NCBI GenBank assembly: GCA_024102915.1
Contig: JAGFJG010000040.1
Location: forward strand, 42,717 to 106,716
DNA from: Caldilineales bacterium
GTDB taxonomy: Bacteria; Chloroflexota; Anaerolineae; J102
Length of the DNA: 64,000 nucleotides
Reading direction: 5' to 3'
Every line of letters begins with the position of its first letter. The stretch's first letter is position 1. The notes beneath the pieces are model-generated. The model saw only the letters and a program-made list of their open reading frames with translations, was not told where the DNA came from and ran no database searches. Below are positions 8,670 through 15,495 of this stretch, one piece after another. The position numbers were made by a program, and so were the translations under genes.

Positions 8670-9890
8670 ATGCGCATCGGCGTCCTCACTCACAATTACC
8701 CGCGTTTCGCCGGAGATTTTTCGGGCAATTTCATCGAGCAACTGAGCGAGGAACTGGCCGCGCAGGGCGAGCAGGTGCACGTCATCGCCCCGTTCGACGC
8801 CGCCTATGACCCCGCCCGGCTGGCGACGTCCAACCCGCGGCTGCATCTCTACCGCTACGCCTGGCCCGACTCCGCTCACCGCCTGGGCTATATGCGCACC
8901 ATGCAGGCCGACGTGCGTATGCGCCTCAACACCTATCTCCTCAGTCCGCTGCTCTTCGCCCGCGGCATCCAGACCACGCTGAAGTTGGGTCGCCGCGAAA
9001 AGCTGGACGTCCTGCACGCGCACTGGGCGCTGCCCAACGGCTACATCGGGGCGGTGGCCGCCCGCCGCCTGGGCATCCCATTGGTAGTCAGCATCCCCGG
9101 CAGCGACGCGCTGGTGGCCGGACAGAATCCGCTTTTCCGGCGCATGGTCGGGTTCGCCTTCGACCAGGCCGGGCTGATCACCGCCAACAGCCAGTCGCTC
9201 AAGGATGTGGCCGTACAGGAATTGGGTGCGGACCCGGCCAAATTCGAGCTGGTAATCTACGCGGTGGACCCGACCAGGTTCACGCCCGACGACAACGGTG
9301 TGGCCGATCTGCGCGAGCGCCTGGGCATCCCCGCCGAGGCTTTTGTGTTTCTGGCGGTGGGGCGCATGGTTTATAAGAAGGGATTCGATGTGCTGTTGCG
9401 GGCGCTGGCCAAACTACCCGCCCATCCGCTTGTGCACACAATCATGATCGGCGAGGGCGACTTGTGGGCCGAGTGGCAGCAGATGGCTCGCGACCTGAGC
9501 ATCGCCAACATCCACTGGCTGGGCAATGTGCCGCACGACCAGATGTCGGTCTATTACAACGCGGCGGACGCGCTGGTTATGCCCAATGTGACCAAACCGG
9601 CCACCGGCCTGGGCGTGACGGTGCTGGATGCGATGGCCTGCGCCAAGCCCATCATCGGCAGCGATACGGCGGGGAATCCGTTGGTGGTGGAGTCAGGGGG
9701 GAATGGCCTGATTGTGCCGGAGGGGGATGCGGCGGCGTTGGCGGAAGCGATGATGGCGTTGGCTGCCGATCCGGGGCGAGCGAAGGCGATGGGCTGGGCC
9801 AGCCGGACGTTGATCGAGACGAAGTTTGGCTGGCCGCAGGTGGCCCGGCATTATCAGCAGCGGTTTGGGGAGTTGGTGGGGCGGGCGTGA
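8670..9890 (+). CDS. GT4-family glycosyltransferase
   Basis: A retaining GT-B glycosyltransferase of 406 residues. The N-terminal domain opens MRIGVLTHNYPRFAGDFSGNF, with the acceptor-side glycine-rich turn. The C-terminal nucleotide-sugar domain shows FLAVGRMVYKKGFDVLLRAL, HWLGNVPHDQM and the catalytic EX7E region near AKPIIGSDTAGNPLVV. No membrane helices are seen. It lies about 45 bases after the GT2 gene and is probably cotranscribed with it and the aminotransferase. The donor and acceptor cannot be told from the sequence. Confidence 0.92.
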   Translation: MRIGVLTHNYPRFAGDFSGNFIEQLSEELAAQGEQVHVIAPFDAAYDPARLATSNPRLHLYRYAWPDSAHRLGYMRTMQADVRMRLNTYLLSPLLFARGIQTTLKLGRREKLDVLHAHWALPNGYIGAVAARRLGIPLVVSIPGSDALVAGQNPLFRRMVGFAFDQAGLITANSQSLKDVAVQELGADPAKFELVIYAVDPTRFTPDDNGVADLRERLGIPAEAFVFLAVGRMVYKKGFDVLLRALAKLPAHPLVHTIMIGEGDLWAEWQQMARDLSIANIHWLGNVPHDQMSVYYNAADALVMPNVTKPATGLGVTVLDAMACAKPIIGSDTAGNPLVVESGGNGLIVPEGDAAALAEAMMALAADPGRAKAMGWASRTLIETKFGWPQVARHYQQRFGELVGRA

Positions 9891-9990
9891 TGCGTGTTGT
9901 CTGGTGGGCTGATGCCATCGGTGATATATGTGCAAAGTCGAGAAATTTTGAGAGAGAGTCGCGGGGACTGACAACTCCAAATGGTCTCGA

Positions 9991-10019
9991 TTAAGGTCAA
10001 GACCCAAGTGTGGTATCAT
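9991..10019 (+). promoter_or_regulatory. Promoter of the ABC-2 exporter genes, nearly leaderless
   Basis: TTAAGG (9991-9996), a 17-nt spacer and TATCAT (10014-10019). The start codon is at 10030, so the transcript would carry only about four bases before the ATG. No ribosome-binding site is visible. Confidence 0.5.
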
Positions 10020-10029
10020 CCCCCAACCT

Positions 10030-11013
10030 ATGAACGCCATCACAGTCGACAACCTTCGCCGCGTCTATCTGGCCAAGACCGGCGTGATCCGCCGTCAGAC
10101 CAAGGAAGTGACGGCGGTGGAGGGCATCAGCTTCGAGGTAGGCCAGGGCGAGCTTTTCGGCCTGCTCGGCCCCAATGGCGCGGGCAAGACCACCACCGTC
10201 AAAATGCTGACCACCCTGCTCATCCCCAACAGCGGTTCGGCCGGCATCCTCGGCTTCGATCTGGTCAGGCAGGCGGCGGACATCCGCCCGCGCATCGGCT
10301 TCATTTTCGGCGGCGAACGCGGGCTATACTGGCGGCTGAACGCCTTCGACAACCTGCGCTACTTCGCCAACCTCTATCACATGCCGCCTGACACGGCCAA
10401 CAAGCGCATCCCCGAACTGTTGGAACTTGTGGGATTGGATGGCCGCGGGGATGAGAAGATCGAGGGATTTTCCAAAGGCATGAAACAGCGGCTGCATGTG
10501 GCCCGCGCTCTCCTGCACGATCCCGACATCCTTTTTCTGGACGAACCCACCCTGGGCCTCGACCCGGTTGGCGCCCGGGAATTGCGCCACACCGTCCTTG
10601 ATTTACAAAGCCAGGGCAAGACCATCCTGCTGACCACCCACTATATGTTCGAGGCCGACGCCCTCTGTGATCGCATCGCTATCATCAACCACGGCCAGAT
10701 CGTGGCGCTGGACACACCAAAGGGGCTGAAGAAAACGCACGTGGGCGATCTGTCGGTGGTGGATGTGGAGGTGTTCGGCATCCCCGCCGAAGTGGTGGAG
10801 CGCATCCGGGCGCTGGATGGCATCGAGACCGCCTCGGTGGAGGATTTCGATCAGCGCCAGATTCTGCACGTGCAGACGCCGCTGGGCCAGCAGGCCGTGG
10901 CCCCGGTATTGCGCCTGCTGGAAACCGAGGGTCTGCGAGTGGGCAGCGTGGCCCCGCGCGAGCCCACGCTGGAAGACGCCTATGTGCGTCTCGTGGGCGG
11001 GGAGACGGCATGA
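10030..11013 (+). CDS. ABC-2-type exporter ATP-binding protein
   Basis: Nucleotide-binding subunit (327 residues) of an ABC exporter. Walker A is GPNGAGKTTT, the signature FSKGMKQRL (a G-for-S variant of LSGGQ), Walker B ILFLDEPTLGLDP and the switch histidine lies in LTTHYMFEA. The C-terminal extension of about 80 residues is the usual DUF4162-like segment of drug- or polysaccharide-export ATPases. Its stop overlaps the start of the first permease by four bases (ATGA), so the two are translationally coupled. A second permease lies at 12545. The substrate is unknown. Confidence 0.95.
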   Translation: MNAITVDNLRRVYLAKTGVIRRQTKEVTAVEGISFEVGQGELFGLLGPNGAGKTTTVKMLTTLLIPNSGSAGILGFDLVRQAADIRPRIGFIFGGERGLYWRLNAFDNLRYFANLYHMPPDTANKRIPELLELVGLDGRGDEKIEGFSKGMKQRLHVARALLHDPDILFLDEPTLGLDPVGARELRHTVLDLQSQGKTILLTTHYMFEADALCDRIAIINHGQIVALDTPKGLKKTHVGDLSVVDVEVFGIPAEVVERIRALDGIETASVEDFDQRQILHVQTPLGQQAVAPVLRLLETEGLRVGSVAPREPTLEDAYVRLVGGETA

Positions 11014-11792
11014 CCTCCAATTTCCGCACGCTGGCCCTGGTCTTCCAACTGCAACTCAAGCAGATGGCGGTGGATGCCTTCGTCATCTTTGCCGTGGTGG
11101 TACAGCCCTTGTTCGTCGCCTTGCTGGCGCTATACATGCTGCGCGACACCGACGGCTTCCAGGCGATCTATGTGGTGGTGGGCAGCGCCATGACCGGGCT
11201 GTGGAGCGGCACGCTCTTTTTCAGCGCTTTCAACATCAACTTCGAGCGCTGGGCGGGCACGCTGGAATCAATCGTGGCCAGCCCCTCCTCGCTGCAACTG
11301 ATCGTCAGCGGCAAATCCGTCGCCAACACGGTGTTGGCGCTCAGTTCCATGGTCGTCGCTTATGCCCTGGCCGCCCTCTTCTTCGGCTACCAACTGACCA
11401 TCTCCAACCCGCCCGCGTTCGTGATCTCGACACTCCTCGGCGTGTTCTCGCTGATCGCTTTCGGTCTGCTGCTCGCCCCCTTCTTCTCGCTTGTGATTGG
11501 CGCGGGGGCGTGGGTCAACGCCCTGGAATTCCCCATGTTCATCCTCGGCGGCTTTCTCTTCCCCTTGCTGCTCCTCCCCACCTGGGTGACGCCCATCAGC
11601 TATGCGCTGGCCCCGTATTGGGCAGCGCGGGCCATGCACGACACCAGCAGCGGCAACGCCGCCATGAACGATGTGCTGCTCAGTTGGGGCATGATGCTTG
11701 TCCTCAGCCTGATTTATCTGATCGTCTCCGGCATCTTCTTCCGGCGGCTACTGGTCAAGGCCCGCGTGGACGCGACGCTGAGCATGCAATAA
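11010..11792 (+). CDS. ABC-2-type exporter permease, first subunit
   Basis: A 260-residue membrane protein with about six helices and the ABC-2 permease layout: a short cytoplasmic start, a helix pair, a loop with WAGTLESIVASPSS, then a cluster of helices ending IYLIVSGIFFRRLLVKAR. GGGGAG seven bases upstream of the ATG is a good ribosome site inside the ATPase gene. It probably pairs with the permease at 12545-13348, which is the same size and has the same ERNFGTLIYVLGTP-type loop. Confidence 0.92.
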   Translation: MTSNFRTLALVFQLQLKQMAVDAFVIFAVVVQPLFVALLALYMLRDTDGFQAIYVVVGSAMTGLWSGTLFFSAFNINFERWAGTLESIVASPSSLQLIVSGKSVANTVLALSSMVVAYALAALFFGYQLTISNPPAFVISTLLGVFSLIAFGLLLAPFFSLVIGAGAWVNALEFPMFILGGFLFPLLLLPTWVTPISYALAPYWAARAMHDTSSGNAAMNDVLLSWGMMLVLSLIYLIVSGIFFRRLLVKARVDATLSMQ

Positions 11793-11877
11793 TGCCGCGA
11801 GCCACGTCATTTCCATGCGTTCCAACTTGGTCGTACAATGGACGTAATCCAACAGCCTTTTGGCAGGTGAATACGAT

Positions 11878-12135
11878 ATGGACACAACCTTAACCGCTGT
11901 GGAAGTGACAGGAACCGTCGACGAGAAACATCAACTCGTACTCGATTCCCAATTACCGATTTCAGGCCCTAAACGCGTGCGTGTCATCGTCTTGTACGCG
12001 CTTGAAGAACAAGAAGTCAATGACGAGGACTGGTTGCGTTCCGCTGCGAGCAATCCGGCGTTTGCCGATCTGCATCATCATGATGAGGACATTTACACGC
12101 TGAATGACGGCAGGCCAATCTATGGCGAATCCTAG
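11878..12135 (+). CDS. Putative antitoxin of a PemK/MazF-type pair
   Basis: An 85-residue acidic protein. The N-terminal half (VTGTVDEKHQLVLDSQLPIS and KRVRVIVLY) is the short beta-strand pattern seen in antitoxin-like proteins, and the C-terminal half is acidic with DEDWLRSAASNPAFADL. It precedes and overlaps a PemK-like toxin remnant by 14 bases, the usual antitoxin-first order. The ATG at 11878 is preferred over a TTG at 11860. I infer the role from size, acidity and position, not from a clear family match. Confidence 0.6.
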   Translation: MDTTLTAVEVTGTVDEKHQLVLDSQLPISGPKRVRVIVLYALEEQEVNDEDWLRSAASNPAFADLHHHDEDIYTLNDGRPIYGES

Positions 12136-12416
12136 TTGGCGATTCAAGATCGTTCTCGTTCCCTTCCCATTCGACGATCTCTCCAGCACGAAAGTTCGCC
12201 CGGCCGTTTGCCTGACCGACGCCATTGGGCCGCACCAGCATGTCGTTCTGGCATTCATCACGAGCAGAACACTTGAGAGTGACATCCATCTTGCAGCTTC
12301 ATCGTCTGCTCACAGTCACTACCTCCTTTCTGCGCAGAGAGTTGGGCGAACTGCCAATTGAGATTCAAGGCGAGGTGCAGGAACGCATTAGAAAATTGTT
12401 CGCGCTTGACGAGTAA
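12122..12416 (+). pseudogene. PemK/MazF-like toxin, frameshifted with an internal deletion
   Basis: From 12122 the frame reads MANPSWRFKIVLVPFPFDD ... KVRPAVCLTD ... VVLAFITSR, the classic N-terminal half of PemK/MazF endoribonucleases. It then runs out into unrelated residues and stops at 12361. The expected C-terminal half (LRVTSILQLHRLLTVTTSF, then LRRELGELPIEIQGEVQERI) is in the next frame from about 12273 to the stop at 12416. Compared with the usual spacing, roughly 20 residues are also missing at the junction, so the lesion is a deletion that shifts the frame. The toxin is presumably inactive while its antitoxin gene remains intact. Confidence 0.78.
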
Positions 12417-12427
12417 CTCAAGGGGCG

Positions 12428-12530
12428 TTCAGTAATCCGTAAGCAGTCAACAGTTTTCAGTAAGCAGTAAACGGAATGCAGTAAATGACGATGCACCATC
12501 AATGTGACTGACCACTGATTACTGCTTTCC
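12428..12530. repeat. Degenerate GTAAGCAGT/CAGTAA repeat
   Basis: A run of near-repeated words: GTAATCCGTAAGCAGTCAAC, TTTTCAGTAAGCAGTAAAC, ATGCAGTAAATGAC, then ACCACTGATTACTGC. A related patch lies at about 34705-34770. It separates the decayed toxin gene from the second permease gene. Confidence 0.6.
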
Positions 12531-12544
12531 GCCCACCGAACACC

Positions 12545-13348
12545 ATGTACCATCGCCTCACCTCATCCTCCCGCATCTTCTTCTCTGGCGCCTGGCTGGC
12601 TTACGCCGGGCTGTTCCAGTGGACGCGCCCGCCCACTTACATCGCCTCCAAAATCCTGGCGCCTCTGGGCGCGATGATCTTTTTCACATTCCTGGGCGTC
12701 AGCGCCACCGGGGCCGGAACCGCCGATTTCTATATCATCGGCAACGCCATGCAAGTCAGCGCCATGAGCGGCATCTATGGCGTGACCATGAGCGTGGGCA
12801 ACGAACGCAATTTCGGCACGCTGATTTATGTGCTGGGCACGCCCGCCAATCGTTTCGTCACCTTCATGGGCCGCTCGCTTTTCCATATCATTGACGGCAT
12901 GCTGACCGTGATTTTGGCGTTTGTGTGGGGCGTGATGCTGCTCGGCCTCGACATGTCGGTCGCCAATGTGCCGGGCCTGATCCTCACCATCATCGTCACC
13001 ACGGCCTCGGTCTGCGGCATGGGCCTGTTATTCGGTACGATCTCGCTGGTCTCAGTCAACGTAATGTTTCTGAACAACACAGTCTATTTCTTGCTATTGC
13101 TGTTTAGCGGGGCGAACATCCCCGTAGCCAGCCTGCCTGGCTGGGCGCAGGCCATCAGCCAGGTCATCCCCCTCACGCGCGGGATCGCCGCCGCTCGCCT
13201 CTCCATCCGCGGCGCGTCCTTCAACGAGATCGGCGGACTGCTCGCGGCTGAACTGGTGATCGGGCTGGCCTATGCCATTATCGGGTACTTGCTCTTTGCC
13301 TGGGTGGAGGCGATGGCCAAGCGGCGGGGGACGTTGGAGGCGTTTTGA
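12545..13348 (+). CDS. ABC-2-type exporter permease, second subunit
   Basis: A 267-residue membrane protein with about six helices: MIFFTFLGVSATG, a loop with VGNERNFGTLIYVLGTPANR, VILAFVWGVMLLG and further helices, ending in a basic tail. The loop is the counterpart of WAGTLESIVASPSS in the first permease. It is separated from that gene by a toxin-antitoxin remnant and a repeat patch, so the operon ATPase-permease-permease was probably interrupted by an insertion. No ribosome site is obvious at the ATG. Confidence 0.9.
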   Translation: MYHRLTSSSRIFFSGAWLAYAGLFQWTRPPTYIASKILAPLGAMIFFTFLGVSATGAGTADFYIIGNAMQVSAMSGIYGVTMSVGNERNFGTLIYVLGTPANRFVTFMGRSLFHIIDGMLTVILAFVWGVMLLGLDMSVANVPGLILTIIVTTASVCGMGLLFGTISLVSVNVMFLNNTVYFLLLLFSGANIPVASLPGWAQAISQVIPLTRGIAAARLSIRGASFNEIGGLLAAELVIGLAYAIIGYLLFAWVEAMAKRRGTLEAF

Positions 13349-13389
13349 TGGATTTGACCATCTGAAAAGATGGATGGTTGCAGAATGAT

Positions 13390-13428
13390 TTGATTTTCAC
13401 GAAAACACGTGCTACACTTTTTCACGTG
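13390..13428 (+). promoter_or_regulatory. Promoter and paired CACGTG operators of a toxin-antitoxin pair
   Basis: TTGATT (13390-13395), 17 nt, TACACT (13413-13418). Two CACGTG palindromes, at 13406-13411 and 13423-13428, bracket the -10 box with 17 bp between their starts. This suits cooperative binding by a ribbon-helix-helix antitoxin and autorepression. A GGAGG ribosome site follows. Confidence 0.6.
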
Positions 13429-13439
13429 GAGGGATTGTA

Positions 13440-13688
13440 ATGACGACGCAAAATATCACACTCGCCATCCCCAAAGAGATTCTCCGTAAAGCAAAACGTA
13501 TTGCCCTTGAACGCAATACTTCGCTCTCAGGTCTGTTGACCGAAACGCTTGTCGAGATCACGCAACAAGAGGATGCTTATAACCGGGCGCGCAAAAAACA
13601 TCTTGCTTTGCTGGAAGAAGGCTTTGATTTGGGCACGCACGGTGAAGCAGATTGGGACCGCGAGGAACTGCATGACCGAAAGTACTGA
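13440..13688 (+). CDS. Antitoxin of PIN-toxin pair (ribbon-helix-helix type)
   Basis: An 82-residue protein opening NITLAIPKEILRKAKRIALE, then RNTSLSGLLTETLVEIT: a beta strand followed by two helices, the DNA-binding fold of many VapB-like antitoxins. The acidic C-terminal part (GEADWDREELHDRKY) would wrap the toxin. GGAGG lies nine bases before the ATG. The 3' end overlaps the toxin gene by 17 bases. Probable autorepressor at the two CACGTG sites upstream. Confidence 0.85.
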   Translation: MTTQNITLAIPKEILRKAKRIALERNTSLSGLLTETLVEITQQEDAYNRARKKHLALLEEGFDLGTHGEADWDREELHDRKY

Positions 13689-14109
13689 TCGCCAATTCAT
13701 CGACACGAACGTGCTTGTATATGCGCATGATTTAAGCGCAGGCGACAAACGTTTGCGCGCCAAATCGTTGTTCCATGCTCTATGGGAGTCGGAGCTAGGT
13801 TGTGTCAGCGTCCAGGTTATGCAAGAATTCTACGTCATCGCGACGAACAGGTTGAAGCCATCTCTGGATCCGGAGCAAGCCAAAAGGATTGTCACTTTAT
13901 TAGGGACCTGGCATTTACACAGGCCTGGCCCACAGGATGTAGCTGACGCCATCGATTTACACCGGCGTTATCAGATATCGTTCTGGGATGCCATGATCTT
14001 GCAGAGCGCTGCGCAGTTGGGGTGCGAGACTCTATGGTCTGAAGACTTGAATGCCGGCCAGACGTATGGCTCAGTTGAGGTGCGGAATCCATTTGATGAG
14101 CGGAGTTAA
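13672..14109 (+). CDS. PIN-domain ribonuclease toxin (VapC-like)
   Basis: A 145-residue PIN-domain protein, probably a sequence-specific RNase restrained by the protein encoded just upstream. The acidic metal-binding residues expected of an active PIN domain are present: D in FIDTNVLVYAHD, E in VMQEFYVIATNR, D in SFWDAMILQSA and D in LWSEDLNAG. The ATG at 13672 gives the normal N-terminus and overlaps the antitoxin gene. There is no sign of damage, unlike the PemK remnant 1.3 kb upstream. Confidence 0.92.
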   Translation: MTESTDRQFIDTNVLVYAHDLSAGDKRLRAKSLFHALWESELGCVSVQVMQEFYVIATNRLKPSLDPEQAKRIVTLLGTWHLHRPGPQDVADAIDLHRRYQISFWDAMILQSAAQLGCETLWSEDLNAGQTYGSVEVRNPFDERS

Positions 14110-14111
14110 CC

Positions 14112-14429
14112 ATGCAGATGCCGCGTGAAGGATGGATCACGCTTGCCCTTGTACTCGCTTTGGGCGTCGTGCTGGCCGTTCGCCATATCATTCGGGGCTA
14201 TCGTCGCTGGAAAAATCCCGAAGGCTTTGCGCCTACGCCCTTCGCCAGTTCCCGCTGGCAATCGCTCACCCTGGATCGTCTGGGCATGCAGCGATTGGGC
14301 GTCGAGCCGGACAAGGAGAGCGACGACCGCCGCACTGTGGCGGCGGCGGGCTTTCGCGAGATTTTGCAGGGCGTGACCATGATCGTTTTCATGATCGGCG
14401 TGTTGTTCATCCTGCTTTACAATCGCTGA
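14112..14429 (+). CDS. Small two-helix membrane protein, unknown function
   Basis: A 105-residue protein with an N-terminal helix (WITLALVLALGVVLAVRHII), a basic cytoplasmic middle (RRWKNPEG ... LGMQRLG) and a C-terminal helix (VTMIVFMIGVLFILLYN). I do not recognise a family. It starts two bases after the PIN toxin stop, with GGAG ten bases upstream, but its content fits the membrane genes that follow better than the toxin pair. Confidence 0.7.
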   Translation: MQMPREGWITLALVLALGVVLAVRHIIRGYRRWKNPEGFAPTPFASSRWQSLTLDRLGMQRLGVEPDKESDDRRTVAAAGFREILQGVTMIVFMIGVLFILLYNR

Positions 14430-14508
14430 CCTGGATCGGCTATGTTTCCCGTGCCAGCGATAGCCATTTCTTCTCGCTGGAATCGGCCTTCGCGTGTAAA
14501 ATAGCGAT

Positions 14509-15495
14509 ATGTTGGCGCGAATCCGGCGGCCGGCGCAGGTGCTTTTCCTGCTGCTGGCCTTACTGTTTATTGCCCTATTGTTATGGTCACAGTGGGATGA
14601 ATTGCGAACCTATCCCTGGCAATTGCGGCCAGTCTGGTTGATTCCGGCTGCACTGGCATTGTTGGCGAGCTGGGGAGTGGAGGTGTCGGTGTGGCGAAGG
14701 TTGTTGCGTCTTCTCGGCGGCGAGATCGAATACGGCATGGGATTTCGCATCTGGTTCGTCAGCGCCATCATGCGTTACATCCCCGGCAATGTTTGGCAGC
14801 CGCTGGGCATGACGGTCCTGGCGCATCGGCAGGGCGTGCGGGCAGAGGCTACCATCACCAGCATCGTCCTTTATCAGGTCGTCAATCTGCTGGCTGTGGC
14901 GGTGATCGCCGCCCTCTATTTTCCCTTGACCGGCAATCTCGGCCTGTTCTCCGGCCTGACAACGCTGCCGATCGCCCAACTCCTCGTGTTTGTCCTGCTG
15001 CCTGTGGTCATCTTTCTGGCCCGACCGCAATGGCTGATCCGGGCATTGAACTGGCTTCTGCGCAAGGTGGGACGGCCCCCGCTGGTCATCGCCCTGTCCA
15101 CAAGCGAGCTATTGCGGGCGATCATCCTGACGGTCGGGACATGGTTATTGTTGGGGTTGAGTTATGCCGCCCTCGTCATGGCACTCACAGGCTATCGCCT
15201 GGCCGACATCGCCAGCCTGTGGCCGCACTTGATGGCGGGATATCCTGTGGCTTATGCCGTGGGCTATCTCAGTTTTGTCACGCCAAGCGGACTGGCCGTG
15301 CGCGAGGGCACGCTCTATTTGCTGCTAGCTCCGATTCTGGGCGGCGGCGTGGTCACGGCGACGGCGCTGGCGATGCGCGTATGGCTGGTGCTGGGTGAAC
15401 TGGCGGCGGCTGGAATCAGCGTGCTCACCTGGCCGGGCGGGTTGCGGATTCGGCGGAATGAGAAGCCGGCAGTGGGGGTAGCGAGCGATGGCTAG
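14509..15495 (+). CDS. Lysylphosphatidylglycerol-synthase transmembrane-region-like (UPF0104) protein
   Basis: A 328-residue membrane protein with about eight helices and the UPF0104 pattern: MRYIPGNVWQPLGMTVLAHRQG in the conserved loop, and FVTPSGLAVREGTLYLLLAP near the end. These proteins are related to the flippase part of MprF and often sit with glycosyltransferase genes. A -10-like TAAAAT ends six bases before the ATG and no ribosome site is seen, so the message may be leaderless. It overlaps the DUF2079 gene by eight bases. Confidence 0.88.
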   Translation: MLARIRRPAQVLFLLLALLFIALLLWSQWDELRTYPWQLRPVWLIPAALALLASWGVEVSVWRRLLRLLGGEIEYGMGFRIWFVSAIMRYIPGNVWQPLGMTVLAHRQGVRAEATITSIVLYQVVNLLAVAVIAALYFPLTGNLGLFSGLTTLPIAQLLVFVLLPVVIFLARPQWLIRALNWLLRKVGRPPLVIALSTSELLRAIILTVGTWLLLGLSYAALVMALTGYRLADIASLWPHLMAGYPVAYAVGYLSFVTPSGLAVREGTLYLLLAPILGGGVVTATALAMRVWLVLGELAAAGISVLTWPGGLRIRRNEKPAVGVASDG

